Below are positions 43,103 to 53,920 of a stretch of 64,000 nt of DNA, piece by piece (the first letter of the stretch is position 1; every line of letters begins with the position of its first letter). The stretch covers positions 1,816,501 through 1,880,500 of the forward strand of contig NZ_CP015583.1 in the NCBI RefSeq assembly GCF_001941945.1, read 5' to 3'. Below the pieces are notes generated by a model, which was given only the letters and a program-made list of their open reading frames with translations, had not been told where the DNA came from and ran no database searches. The DNA is from Roseomonas gilardii (lineage in GTDB: Bacteria > Pseudomonadota > Alphaproteobacteria > Acetobacterales > Acetobacteraceae). Position numbers and translations under genes: made by a program.

Positions 43103-44383
43103 ATGCATGATATCCGCGCGATCCGCGCCAACCCGGAAGCCTTCGACGCTGGCATGGCCCGCCGCGGCCTGCCACCCGCCGCGGAACGCCTGATCTCCCT
43201 GGATGCTGCGCGCCGCACCGCGACCACGGCCGTCGAGGAGGCGCGCGCCGCCCGCAACAAGAAGAGCCGCGAGGTCGGCGCGCTGAAGGGCGCCGGCCGG
43301 CATGACGAGGCGCAGGCGCTGATCGACGAGCTGGCGGCGAGCGAGCGTGTTTCCGGAGAGGCCCTGTCGCAGGCCGAAGCGGCGCTGCGCGATGCGCTGG
43401 CGGAACTGCCCGCCCTGCTGGCCGATGACGTGCCCGAGGGCGCGGACGAGAGCAGCAACGTGATGCTGCACCAGCATGGCGCGCCGCCCAACTTCCCCTT
43501 CCAGCCGAAGCAGCATTTCGAGCTGGGCGAGGCGATGGGGCTGATGGATTTCGCCGCCGCCGCCAAGCTGTCCGGGGCGCGCTTCACCGTGCTGCGCGGG
43601 GCGCTGGCGCGGCTGGAGCGGGCGCTGGGCAACTGGATGGTGAACCTCCATGCCGAGCACGGCTACGAGGAGATCTCGGTCCCGCTGATGGTGAATGACG
43701 AGGCGGTCTTCGGCACGGCGCAGTTGCCGAAATTCGCCGAGGACCTGTTCCGCACCACCGACGGCCGCTGGCTGATCCCGACTGCCGAGGTGCCGCTGAC
43801 CAACCTCGCCGCCGGGGAGATCCTGACGGATGCCGTCCTGCCGCAGCGCTACACGGCGCTGAGCTATTGCTTCCGCTCCGAGGCGGGCTCGGCCGGGCGC
43901 GACACACGCGGCATGCTGCGGCAGCACCAGTTCATGAAGGCCGAGATGGTCTCCATCACCCGGCCCGAGGATTCGGCCGAGGAGCACGAGCGCATGACCC
44001 GCTGCGCCGAGCGCGTGCTGAGCGAGCTCGGGCTGGTCTGGCGGCGGATCGTGCTCTGCGCGGGCGATACCGGCTTCGCCTCCAGTAAGACCTATGATCT
44101 GGAGGTCTGGCTGCCGGGGCAGGGGGCGTGGCGGGAAATCTCCTCCTGCTCGAACATGCTGGACTTCCAGGCCCGGCGGATGAACGCCCGCTATCGCCCG
44201 AAGGACGAGCCCGGTGGGAAGAAGGCCCAGCCGGCCTTCGTCCACACCATGAACGGCTCCGGCGTCGCGGTGGGCCGCGCGCTGATCGCGGTGATGGAGA
44301 CGCACCAGCAGGAGGACGGCTCGGTGCTGGTGCCGGAGGTGCTGCGCCCCTGGATGGGTGGGCTGGAGCGCATCGGCCCCTGA
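43103..44383 (+). CDS. serS: Seryl-tRNA synthetase
   Basis: 426 aa class II synthetase. The N-terminal coiled-coil arm (about 25-105, [20 protein letters not shown] onward) grips the long variable arm of tRNA-Ser. Motif 2 is [20 protein letters not shown], and motif 3 is in [20 protein letters not shown]. It closes the dgt-serS row. Confidence 0.96.
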   Translation: MHDIRAIRANPEAFDAGMARRGLPPAAERLISLDAARRTATTAVEEARAARNKKSREVGALKGAGRHDEAQALIDELAASERVSGEALSQAEAALRDALAELPALLADDVPEGADESSNVMLHQHGAPPNFPFQPKQHFELGEAMGLMDFAAAAKLSGARFTVLRGALARLERALGNWMVNLHAEHGYEEISVPLMVNDEAVFGTAQLPKFAEDLFRTTDGRWLIPTAEVPLTNLAAGEILTDAVLPQRYTALSYCFRSEAGSAGRDTRGMLRQHQFMKAEMVSITRPEDSAEEHERMTRCAERVLSELGLVWRRIVLCAGDTGFASSKTYDLEVWLPGQGAWREISSCSNMLDFQARRMNARYRPKDEPGGKKAQPAFVHTMNGSGVAVGRALIAVMETHQQEDGSVLVPEVLRPWMGGLERIGP

Positions 44384-44471
44384 CGTCATGGCCCCCGGCG
44401 GCAAAGCCACGGGGGTGCCTTGCGTCCGGGCCCGCCTGCCCATAGGTTCCGCGCGCAAGCACTTTCCGGCA

Positions 44472-44545
44472 CGGGGCGTGGCGCAGCCTGGTAGCGCGCC
44501 TGTTTTGGGTACAGGAGGTCGTGGGTTCGAGTCCCGCCGCCCCGA
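44472..44545 (+). tRNA. tRNA-Pro (anticodon TGG)
   Basis: 74 nt up to the discriminator A. Acceptor stem CGGGGCG/CGCCCCG, D-arm TGGCGCAGCCTGGTAGCGC, anticodon stem-loop CCTGT-TTTGGGT-ACAGG (TGG), T-arm GTGGGTTCGAGTCCCGC. The CCA is not encoded (TAC follows). It lies 50 bases upstream of the NDUFS4-like gene. Confidence 0.96.
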
Positions 44546-44594
44546 TACCGGCAAGGGTTCCTGGGATTACGCCACAGGTTTCAGAAGGTACGGC

Positions 44595-44906
44595 ATGAGC
44601 AAGGCGCGCATCTACAATCCCCCGAAAAGCGCGATGCAGTCCGGCCAGGCCCGAACCCATGGCTGGGTCCTGCGGCATGTGCCCGACCAGCCGAAGCGAA
44701 TCGACCCGCTGATGGGCTGGACCGGCTCCGCCGACACGGAACAGCAGGTCGTCCTCCGCTTCGAGACTCTGCAGGAGGCTGAGGACTATGCCCGGGCGAA
44801 CGGCATCGAGTACGAGGTCGAGGCCCGGCGGCAGGTTCCGGCCCTGAAGCCCAAGTCCTATTCGGATAACTTCCGCTGGGGCCGCAAGCAGAACTGGACC
44901 CACTGA
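44595..44906 (+). CDS. NDUFS4-like complex I accessory subunit (ETC_C1_NDUFA4 family)
   Basis: 103 aa. It matches the bacterial counterpart of mitochondrial NDUFS4: ARIYNPPKSAMQSGQARTHG at the start, WTGSADTEQQVVLRFETLQE, and the ending PKSYSDNFRWGRKQNWTH. In alphaproteobacteria this is a supernumerary subunit that stabilises NADH dehydrogenase I. The ATG at 44595 follows AGAAGG. It stands between tRNA-Pro and tRNA-Arg, away from any nuo operon. Confidence 0.92.
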   Translation: MSKARIYNPPKSAMQSGQARTHGWVLRHVPDQPKRIDPLMGWTGSADTEQQVVLRFETLQEAEDYARANGIEYEVEARRQVPALKPKSYSDNFRWGRKQNWTH

Positions 44907-44975
44907 CCGCCGCTTGTCGCTTCTCGCCCCGGTGATCCTGCGCTAGAGCAGAGCACGATCAGGCGGTATCGCGCA

Positions 44976-45052
44976 GCGCCCTTAGCTCAACTGGACAGAG
45001 CAACCGGCTTCTACCCGGTTGGTTGGGGGTTCGAGTCCCTCAGGGCGCGCCA
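44976..45052 (+). tRNA. tRNA-Arg (anticodon TCT)
   Basis: 77 nt including an encoded CCA. Acceptor GCGCCCT/AGGGCGC, D-arm TAGCTCAACTGGACAGAGCA, anticodon stem-loop ACCGG-CTTCTAC-CCGGT (TCT, reads AGA/AGG), T-arm GGGGGTTCGAGTCCCTC. It lies 69 bases after the NDUFS4-like gene. Confidence 0.96.
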
Positions 45053-45140
45053 GCCATCCGTCTGACATGTCATCGATATTTCTTTGACATGAGGCCTTGC
45101 CCTCTCGACAGCGTCGGCGGCCTGCCGACATGCCGGGGCG

Positions 45141-46289
45141 ATGCAGCAAGAGTCCAACGCCATCCGGCAGATTCCCACATCGGCGAGTCCTGTCCTGATC
45201 GGATCGGAGATCTACCGCCACTCCACCTATGGCGGGAAACATCCGCTGGCTATCGCCCGCGTTTCCACCGCGCTGGACCTGATCCGCGCCCTGGGCTGGC
45301 TGAACCAGGAACGCTACCGCGACAGTCCGATGGCCACGCCGGAGCAACTGGCCCGTTTCCACACGCCGGACTACATCGCCGCCCTGCAAAGGGCCGAGGC
45401 CGAGCAGGCGGCGGACGAAACGATGCGCGAGCGCCATCACCTGGGCGCCCATGGCAACCCCATCTACCGCGAGGTCTTCCGCCGCCCGGCGACGGGGGCG
45501 GGAGGCGCGATCCTGGCGGCCCAACTGGTGCGGCATGGCGGCATCGCCCATGTGCCGGGCGCCGGCACCCACCACGCCATGCCCGACCGGGCCAGCGGCT
45601 TCTGCTATGTCAACGACGTGGCGCTGGGGATTTTCGCCCTTGTGGATGCCGGGCTGGAGCGCGTCCTCTATGTCGATATCGACGCGCATCACGGCGACGG
45701 GGTGGAACTCGCCTTCCACGATGATCCGCGTGTCTTCACGCTCTCCGTCCACGAGGCCAATCGCTGGCCGCGCACCGGTCGCATTGAGGACCGGGCGGGA
45801 GGCTACGCCCGCAACATCCCGGTCCCGGAAGGATTCAACGACAGCGAGATGGACTGGGTGCTCCGCAACGCCATCCTGCCGGTCGCGAGGCACCTGCGGC
45901 CCCAGGCGATCGTGCTGCAATGCGGCTCCGACGCCGTGGAGGAGGACCCGCTGTCCCGGCTGGCCCTGTCCAACAACAGCCATTTCGCGGTGGTGGGGGC
46001 GCTGCGGGGCCTGGCGCCGCGCCTCATCGTCACCGGCGGCGGAGGCTACAACCCCTGGTCCGTCGGGCGTTGCTGGGCCGGGGTCTGGGCCACGTTGAAC
46101 GACCTGCCCATCCCCGCCCGGCTGCCACCGGCGGCCGAGGCGGTGCTGCGCGGCCTGTCCTGGTTCCGCGCTGCGGGCCGGGAGCCGCCGGAGCACTGGT
46201 TCACCACGCTGCGGGACGAGTTCCGCCCGGGTCCCGTGCGGGCGGAGATCCGCGAGCTTTGCGCCATCACCTTGCGTGACCTTCCCTGA
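45141..46289 (+). CDS. Histone deacetylase-family (AcuC/acetylpolyamine-like) Zn hydrolase
   Basis: 382 aa arginase/deacetylase fold. Active-site motifs are present in order: GIAHVPGAGTHHAMPDRASG (paired His), GFCYVNDVALGIF, YVDIDAHHGDGVELAF (zinc Asp-His), VLQCGSDAVEEDPLSRL (second Asp) and VTGGGGYNPWSVGRCWAGVW. The bacterial class I-type group includes AcuC and acetylpolyamine deacetylases, so the substrate may be an acetylated protein, polyamine or small molecule. The ATG at 45141 has only a weak ribosome site. It is convergent with ispDF, with 22 bases between the stops. Confidence 0.88.
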   Translation: MQQESNAIRQIPTSASPVLIGSEIYRHSTYGGKHPLAIARVSTALDLIRALGWLNQERYRDSPMATPEQLARFHTPDYIAALQRAEAEQAADETMRERHHLGAHGNPIYREVFRRPATGAGGAILAAQLVRHGGIAHVPGAGTHHAMPDRASGFCYVNDVALGIFALVDAGLERVLYVDIDAHHGDGVELAFHDDPRVFTLSVHEANRWPRTGRIEDRAGGYARNIPVPEGFNDSEMDWVLRNAILPVARHLRPQAIVLQCGSDAVEEDPLSRLALSNNSHFAVVGALRGLAPRLIVTGGGGYNPWSVGRCWAGVWATLNDLPIPARLPPAAEAVLRGLSWFRAAGREPPEHWFTTLRDEFRPGPVRAEIRELCAITLRDLP

Positions 46290-46311
46290 CCGGGATGGCC
46301 GCGCCGGAGGA

Positions 46312-47457
46312 TCAATCCGGCAGCAGGACCGAAACCGCCGCCTGGGCGGCGATGCCCTCGCCCCGCCCGGTGAAGCCCAGGCGCTCGGAGGTGGTGGCCT
46401 TCACCGAGACGCGGCCCAGGGGAATTCCCATCAGCTCGGCTAGGCGGGCGCGCATGGCGGGGGCATGAGGGGTGATCTTGGGGCGCTCGCAGATCAGGGT
46501 GACATCGGCATTGGCGATCAGCCCGCCGCGCTCCCGCACCAGACCGGCCGCGTGGCGCAGGAAGCGGGCGCTGTCCGCGTCCTTCCACTGTGCCTCGGAG
46601 GGCGGGAAATGCCGTCCGATATCGCCCTCCGCCATGGCGCCATAGATCGCGTCGCAGAGGGCGTGGATGCCGACATCCGCGTCCGAATGCCCGTCCAGGC
46701 CCATCTCGTGCTCGATCTGCACGCCGCACAGGATCATCGGCCGCCCGGCCACCATCCGGTGCACGTCATAGCCCGTGCCGACACGCGGCAGCAGGGCGCC
46801 GCGCCGCGCGGCCTCCAGCCGCTCCAGATCGCTGGGATAGGTCACTTTCACATTCTCCTCCGACCCCGGCACCAGGGCCACCGAGTGTCCGGCCGCTTCC
46901 AGCAGCGCGGCGTCGTCCGTGGCGCCGACCGGCCCGTTCCGGTGCGCCTCCAGCAGCGTGGCGAAGCGGAAGCCCTGCGGTGTCTGCGCCCGGAACAGGT
47001 TGTCGCGCGGCACGGTGCCGGCGATCACGCCCTCGCCGCACAGCTTCAGCGTGTCGCTGACCGGCAGGGCGGGGATCGCCCCGTGATGCCGCTCCAGCGC
47101 CTCGACCACGGCGCGGACCGTGCCCGGCGGCAGCACCGGGCGGGCCGCGTCATGCACCAGGACGAAGTCCGGCGGATTCGCCGCCAGGGCTTCCAGCCCG
47201 GCCCGCACGCTGTCCTGCCGCGCGATGCCGCCCGGCACGGGAGGCAGGACGGGCAGGCCGTCGAGGATGCCGCTCACCCGCGCCTCCTCCCCGGCGGAGC
47301 AGACCGGCAGCACGGCCTCCACCAGCCCGTCCGCCAGCAGCGCCTCGGCGGCATGGCGCAGCACCGGCCGGCCGGCCAGGGCGAGGAACTGCTTGGGTTC
47401 CGCGGCGCCGAAGCGCTGGCCGCGACCGGCGGCCACCAGAAGCGCGACGACGCGCAT
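46312..47457 (-). CDS. ispDF: Bifunctional IspD/IspF (MEP cytidylyltransferase and cyclodiphosphate synthase)
   Basis: 381 aa fusion of two steps of the MEP isoprenoid pathway. The IspD half (about 1-225) starts [20 protein letters not shown] and has [15 protein letters not shown] and [14 protein letters not shown]. The IspF half (about 228-381) starts [20 protein letters not shown] with zinc ligands Asp-x-His, then [20 protein letters not shown] and [20 protein letters not shown]. Fusion of these two non-consecutive enzymes is common in alphaproteobacteria. It is divergent from dusB-ntrBCYX, also a conserved neighbour. Confidence 0.95.
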   Translation of the reverse strand: MRVVALLVAAGRGQRFGAAEPKQFLALAGRPVLRHAAEALLADGLVEAVLPVCSAGEEARVSGILDGLPVLPPVPGGIARQDSVRAGLEALAANPPDFVLVHDAARPVLPPGTVRAVVEALERHHGAIPALPVSDTLKLCGEGVIAGTVPRDNLFRAQTPQGFRFATLLEAHRNGPVGATDDAALLEAAGHSVALVPGSEENVKVTYPSDLERLEAARRGALLPRVGTGYDVHRMVAGRPMILCGVQIEHEMGLDGHSDADVGIHALCDAIYGAMAEGDIGRHFPPSEAQWKDADSARFLRHAAGLVRERGGLIANADVTLICERPKITPHAPAMRARLAELMGIPLGRVSVKATTSERLGFTGRGEGIAAQAAVSVLLPD

Positions 47458-47789
47458 TCGCTGAACTCCCTGCTGGATAGGGTCATGCGGGATCGGACCA
47501 CGGGTTCCGAGCCGCTTTTCCAGAGCAGATCTGCCCCGGGCGGCGCAAACTAGCCGCGCGGGATGGCGGCGCCCAGGGGGGCGGGAGCGGTAGGGAAGGA
47601 GGATGGTGGGCGAAGCAGAGGCCGCGGGAGGGGCTCCGGCGAACGCTCCTTCGTGTGCATTGGCGGAATGATCGCCTGTACCCCTTGCCCGCTGGATTAA
47701 ACGGTCGTCAGATTGTCACGAAGCAGGAGGCATTCTGCCGCGCGGATCGGCGCTTGACGATCTGCCTGCCCAAGGGATAGGCATCCCGC
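47458..47789. promoter_or_regulatory. Divergent intergenic region between ispDF and dusB-ntrBC
   Basis: 332 bases without a gene that must carry promoters for both directions. A TTGACG hexamer at 47754-47759 points toward dusB, but the best -10 match (around 47776-47782, GATAGGC) is poor and would make the dusB message leaderless. No sigma-54 GG-N10-GC site upstream of dusB was convincing by eye. The dusB-proximal 100 bases are less GC-rich than the rest. Confidence 0.35.
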
Positions 47790-48893
47790 ATGGACGGTTC
47801 AGAAGATTTCTCGCCGGCCGTTTCCCCCGCGACCACGGGAAACGGCCCCGGCATGTTGCGCCCGATCGACCTGGGGGGCGTTACGATCGATTGCCCGGTC
47901 CTGCTCGCCCCCATGTCGGGGGTGACGGACCTGCCCTTCCGGCGCCTGTCGCGCGAGCTCGGCACGCCGATGGTGGTGAGCGAGATGATCGCCAGCCAGG
48001 CCATGGTGCGGGAGAACCGGCAGACGCTGAAGATGGCGGAGGTGGACGGCTTCGGTGGCCCGGCCTCGGTGCAGCTCGCGGGCTGCGACCCGCAGGTGAT
48101 GGCGGAGGCGGCGAGGCTGGCCGCGGACCGGGGCGCCGCCATCGTGGACATCAATTTCGGCTGCCCGGTGAAGAAGGTCGCCCTGGGCCAGTCCGCCGGC
48201 TCGGCACTGATGCGCGACGAGGTCGCGGCGGCACGAATCCTGGAAGCGACGGTGCGTGCTGTCTCCGTGCCGGTGACGCTGAAGATGCGCATGGGCTGGG
48301 ACCACAACAGCCTGAACGCCCCGCGCCTGGCGGTGATCGCACGCGAGAGCGGTATCCGCATGGTCACGGTGCACGGGCGCACCCGGCAGATGTTCTACAC
48401 CGGCAAGGCGGACTGGGACTTCATCGCCCAGGTGAAGGCGGTGGCCGGGATTCCGGTGATCGCCAATGGCGACATCCTGAACGCCGCCGACGCGGCCGAG
48501 GCGCTGCGGCGTTCCGGCGCGGATGGCGTGATGATCGGGCGCGGCGCCTATGGGCGGCCCTGGGTCATGGGCGCCGTCGCGGCCCGGCTGCGCGGGTTGC
48601 CGGAGGGCGTCGCGGTCGCGGAAGAGCCTTCGCTGGCGGAACGCTATGCCATCATGCTGCGGCATTACGAAGCGATGCTGGATTATCACGGCCGCGACCC
48701 CGGCATGCGCCTCGCCCGCAAGCATCTCGCCTGGTACTCCTACGGCCTGCCCGGCAGCGCCGAGTTCCGGGGGCGCGTGAACCGCGCCGATACGGTGGAG
48801 GCCGCGCTGGAAGAAATCCGGCGCTTCTGGGAGCCGCTGATCGAGAGCGGCGTCACCATCCAACATGGTCGCGCGGAGGCGATTGCCGCATGA
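47790..48893 (+). CDS. dusB: tRNA-dihydrouridine synthase B
   Basis: 367 aa FMN enzyme that reduces uridine to dihydrouridine in tRNA D-loops. Family features: LLAPMSGVTDLPFRRLSREL, VDINFGCPVKKVALGQSAGS containing the catalytic Cys of the GCP motif, MVTVHGRTRQMFYTGKADWD and GVMIGRGAYGRPWVMG. A 25-residue N-terminal extension before LRPIDLGG is not conserved-looking, so an internal start is possible. It is the first gene of the ntr operon, overlapping ntrB by four bases, an arrangement like the enteric dusB-fis and alphaproteobacterial nifR3-ntrBC. Confidence 0.94.
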   Translation: MDGSEDFSPAVSPATTGNGPGMLRPIDLGGVTIDCPVLLAPMSGVTDLPFRRLSRELGTPMVVSEMIASQAMVRENRQTLKMAEVDGFGGPASVQLAGCDPQVMAEAARLAADRGAAIVDINFGCPVKKVALGQSAGSALMRDEVAAARILEATVRAVSVPVTLKMRMGWDHNSLNAPRLAVIARESGIRMVTVHGRTRQMFYTGKADWDFIAQVKAVAGIPVIANGDILNAADAAEALRRSGADGVMIGRGAYGRPWVMGAVAARLRGLPEGVAVAEEPSLAERYAIMLRHYEAMLDYHGRDPGMRLARKHLAWYSYGLPGSAEFRGRVNRADTVEAALEEIRRFWEPLIESGVTIQHGRAEAIAA

Positions 48894-50085
48894 GCGGAGC
48901 CGTCAGTGCCCTGATACGCCGGGTGACGCCCCGGAGCGGGAAGAGCACCTTGCCGCCGGAAAGCGCCGCCGTGCTCGCGGCGATCCCGATGCCGGTCGTG
49001 GTGCTGGACGAGGCGGACCGCTTCCACTTCGCCAACCCGGCGGCGGAACTCTTCTTCGACCTCTCCGCCGTGTCCCTGGCGCAGATCTCGCTGCACGAGC
49101 TGCTGCCCGAGGACAGCCGCCTCTTCTCGCTGATCCGGCAGGTGCGGATGGCGGAGGCGCCGGTGTCCGACCACGACCTGATCCTGGAAAGCCCGCGCCT
49201 GCACCGGACGGACGTGACCGCCCATGGCGCGCCACTGCCGGAACTGCCGGGGGCGGTGGTGCTGACGCTGCAGGACGGTTCCACGGCGCAGAAGCTGGAC
49301 CGGCAGCTCAACTTCCGTGGCGCGGCGCGCGGCGCCTCGGCCATGGCGGCGATGCTGGCGCATGAGGTGAAGAACCCGCTTTCCGGCATCCGCGGCGCCG
49401 CCCAGCTCCTGGAACAGTCGGTGGGAGAGGGCGACCACGAGCTCTGCACGCTGATCCAGGACGAGGTGGACCGCATCCGCGACCTCGTCGAGCGGATGGA
49501 CATGTTCAGCGAGCGCCCGGTGGAGCGGGGCCCGGTGAACATCCACGAGGCGCTGGGCCATGTCCGCCGCGTGGCCGGGACGGGCTTCGCCGCCCATCTG
49601 CGGATCGTGGAGGAATACGACCCCTCCCTGCCGCCGGTCCTGGGCAACCGGGACCTGCTGGTGCAGGTGCTGCTGAACCTGGTGAAGAACGCCGCCGAGG
49701 CGGTGGACCCGGTGGAGGGGGAGATCGTGCTCTCCACCGCCTACCGCCACGGCGTCCGCATCGCCATCCCCGGCAGCGACGAGCGCGTGCATCTGCCGCT
49801 GGAGGTCTGCGTCCGCGACAACGGACCGGGCATCCCGGAGGAGGTCCGCGCCAACCTCTTCGAGCCCTTCGTGACCACCAAGCGCGGCGGGCAGGGGCTC
49901 GGCCTGGCGCTGGTGGCCAAGCTGGTGGCCGATGCCGGCGGGCTGATCGCCTGCGAGAGCCGGCCGGGCCGCACCATCTTCCGCCTCGCCCTGCCGATGC
50001 CGCCGGCGGTGCAGGCCGTCGTGCCCGCCGCCGGGGCCAAGAGCCGCCCCTCGTCTTCCCGTGCCGCCAAGGACCCCGCCGTACC

Positions 50086-50089
<4 letters not shown>
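48890..50089 (+). CDS. ntrB: Nitrogen regulation sensor histidine kinase NtrB (GlnL)
   Basis: 399 aa cytoplasmic kinase. An N-terminal PAS domain (about 22-120, [20 protein letters not shown]) is followed by the phosphoacceptor His158 in [20 protein letters not shown]. The ATPase domain has the N box [14 protein letters not shown] and G boxes [10 protein letters not shown] and [13 protein letters not shown]. NtrB is controlled by PII proteins and phosphorylates NtrC under nitrogen limitation. The C-terminal 30 residues are a Ser/Ala-rich tail. It overlaps dusB and ntrC by four bases each. Confidence 0.95.
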
Positions 50090-51528
<1,439 letters not shown>

Positions 51529-51616
51529 CGGACCGGCCGCGCGCCCCGGGGCGGCGGGTTGGGGTCCGGGGATCGGGTTCTGTGTGGCGGCGGGGAACTG
51601 CTCTAGACTGCCCCCG

Positions 51617-53920
51617 ATGAGTTCCGCCCCCGCTTCCCGCAGCCTCACCCGGCGCGCTGCCGACCTCCTCCTGGGCCGGGCCATGACGCTCGGCCTGGCG
51701 CTCGGGGCGCTGCTGCTGGGGATCGGCACCTTCACCCTGCTGTCCAACGGCAGCCCCTTCGGCCCGACCCGGCCGGGGCAGGTGGCCGCCATGGTGCTGG
51801 TGAATGCCGCCTTCCTGCTGCTGCTGGGCGCCTCGCTGGCCGGGCGGCTGGTGCGGGTCTGGGCGGAGCGCCGCTCGGGCAGCGCCGGCTCGCGCCTGCA
51901 TGTGCGGCTGGTGCTGATGTTCGGCGTGGTGGCGGTGGTGCCGGCCCTGCTGGTGGGCACCTTCGCGGCGGTCTTCTTCAACCTGGGCATCCAGGCCTGG
52001 TTCAGCGACCGCGTGCGCTCGACGCTGGAGGCCAGCCTCGTTGCCTCCCGTGCCTATCTGGACGAGCACCGCAACGCCATCCGGGCGGATGCGCTGGGCA
52101 TGGCGGCCGACCTCAACCGCGCCTCCATGCTGCTCCAGAGCAACCCGGAGGCCTTCGGGCGGCTGCTGGCCACCCACACCGCCATGCGTGGCCTGACCGA
52201 TGCCATCGTCTATGAGCCCGTGTTGGGAACCGTGGTCGCCCATGCGGGACTGTCCACCGCCACCGTCATGCCGCCGCTGGAAAGCTGGGCCTACGAGCTG
52301 GCCCGCTCCGGCGAGGTCGTGGTGCTGCCCAACGAGTCGGACGAGCCGCGCGTGCAGGCGCTGTTGATGCTGGATATCGCGCCGGGGCTGATCCTGCAGA
52401 TCGGCCGCCCGGTGGATTCCGGGGTGCTGGAGCATATGCGGGCCACGGAGCGCGCCTTCCAGGCCTATGACCAGCTCGACCGCAACCGCTCCGGGTTGCA
52501 GATCACCTTCGCCATGATCTTTGCCATCGCGGCGCTGCTCGTGCTGATGGCGGCGGTGCTGATCGGGCTGGTCCTGGCCACCCAGATCGCCCGGCCGATC
52601 GCCCGGCTGATCAACGCAGCGGAGCGGGTGAGGGGCGGCGACCTTTCGGTCAAGGTGGAGGAGGGACCGCAGAACGACGAGGTCGCCTCCCTGTCCCGGG
52701 CCTTCAACCGCATGACCAACCAGCTCGCCGCCCAGCGGTCGGAGCTGATGGAGGCCTATCGCCAGATCGACGAGCGCCGGCGCTTCACCGAGACGGTGCT
52801 CTCGGGCGTCTCCGCCGGGGTGGTGGGGCTGGACACGGAGGGCCGGGTGAACCTGCCCAACCGCTCCGCCTCCGACCTGCTGGGCAAGGACATGGAGGCC
52901 GCGATCGGCCAGCCGCTGGCGGAGGTTGTGCCGGAATTCGCGCCGCTGATCCGCGCCGCCACAGCCGCGCCGGAGCGGGAGCAGACCGCCGAGATCCGCC
53001 TGGGGGCCGCGCCGGAGCGGCGCACCCTGCTGGCCCGCATGGGGGCAGAGGTGCAGGCCGGGCAGGTGGTGGGCTATGTCCTGACCTTCGACGACATCAC
53101 GGCGCTGCTCTCGGCCCAGCGCAAGGCTGCCTGGGCCGATGTGGCACGGCGCATCGCGCACGAGATCAAGAACCCGCTGACCCCGATCCAGCTCTCGGCG
53201 GAACGGCTGAAGCGGCGCTACCTGAAGGAGATCGCCTCCGATCCCGAGACGTTCCAGGCCTGCACCGACACCATCGTCCGGCAGGTGGGCGACCTGCGGC
53301 GCATGGTGGACGAGTTCTCCGCCTTCGCCCGCATGCCGCAGCCGGTGATCCGGCCGGAGGACCTGTCGCGCCTGGGGCGGGAGGCCATGGTGCTGCAGCG
53401 GGACGCGCATCCGGCCATCACCTACGAGACCAGCTTTCCCGAGAACGGCCCCATCGTTCCCTGCGACCGGCGGCTACTGAACCAAGCCCTGATCAACCTG
53501 CTGCAGAACGCCGCCGACGCGATCGTGATGCGGCCGGAGGGGGAGGCCGGCGGCCGTATCGCCTTCACCGTCACGCCCGAGAAGGACGGGGCCGCCTTCA
53601 TCGTCGAGGACAACGGTGTAGGCTTGCCGACCGGCGAGGACAGGGACCAGCTCACGGAACCGTACGTGACCCACAAGGCGAAAGGCACCGGTCTGGGCCT
53701 TGCCATCGTGAAGAAGATCATGGAGGACCATGGTGGCCGGCTGACGCTGAGCGACCGTGGAGACGGTCCGGGGGCGCGGGCGTCGCTCTTCCTGCCTTTC
53801 GCGTCCCCGGGGGAAAAACCAGGGGACAGACCGGGAGACAAACCGGGCGAGAAGAGGGAGGGTCATGCCGTGCCAGGTGAGACTGCCAGGGAAACGGAGA
53901 GCCTTCGTCATGGCGCATGA
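51617..53920 (+). CDS. ntrY: Membrane sensor histidine kinase NtrY
   Basis: 767 aa. Three N-terminal membrane helices (about 18-42, 58-80, 98-120) and a fourth near 300-325 flank a periplasmic sensor region. A HAMP domain (IARPIARLINAAERVRGGDL), a PAS domain (FTETVLSGVSAGVVGLDTEG) and the kinase core follow, with His515 in VARRIAHEIKNPLTPIQLSA and ATPase motifs NLLQNAADAI and KGTGLGLAIVKKI. A charged, repetitive tail after residue 740 (PGEKPGDRPGDKPGEK) is unusual. NtrY/NtrX respond to nitrogen, and in some species to oxygen or nitrate. ntrX begins 11 bases inside its end. Confidence 0.94.
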   Translation: MSSAPASRSLTRRAADLLLGRAMTLGLALGALLLGIGTFTLLSNGSPFGPTRPGQVAAMVLVNAAFLLLLGASLAGRLVRVWAERRSGSAGSRLHVRLVLMFGVVAVVPALLVGTFAAVFFNLGIQAWFSDRVRSTLEASLVASRAYLDEHRNAIRADALGMAADLNRASMLLQSNPEAFGRLLATHTAMRGLTDAIVYEPVLGTVVAHAGLSTATVMPPLESWAYELARSGEVVVLPNESDEPRVQALLMLDIAPGLILQIGRPVDSGVLEHMRATERAFQAYDQLDRNRSGLQITFAMIFAIAALLVLMAAVLIGLVLATQIARPIARLINAAERVRGGDLSVKVEEGPQNDEVASLSRAFNRMTNQLAAQRSELMEAYRQIDERRRFTETVLSGVSAGVVGLDTEGRVNLPNRSASDLLGKDMEAAIGQPLAEVVPEFAPLIRAATAAPEREQTAEIRLGAAPERRTLLARMGAEVQAGQVVGYVLTFDDITALLSAQRKAAWADVARRIAHEIKNPLTPIQLSAERLKRRYLKEIASDPETFQACTDTIVRQVGDLRRMVDEFSAFARMPQPVIRPEDLSRLGREAMVLQRDAHPAITYETSFPENGPIVPCDRRLLNQALINLLQNAADAIVMRPEGEAGGRIAFTVTPEKDGAAFIVEDNGVGLPTGEDRDQLTEPYVTHKAKGTGLGLAIVKKIMEDHGGRLTLSDRGDGPGARASLFLPFASPGEKPGDRPGDKPGEKREGHAVPGETARETESLRHGA

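Noticed and set aside
47458-47789. A sigma-54 or NtrC-site promoter ahead of dusB-ntrBC
   Set aside because: No GG-N10-GC element with proper flanks was convincing by eye; the TTGACG hexamer has only a weak partner.
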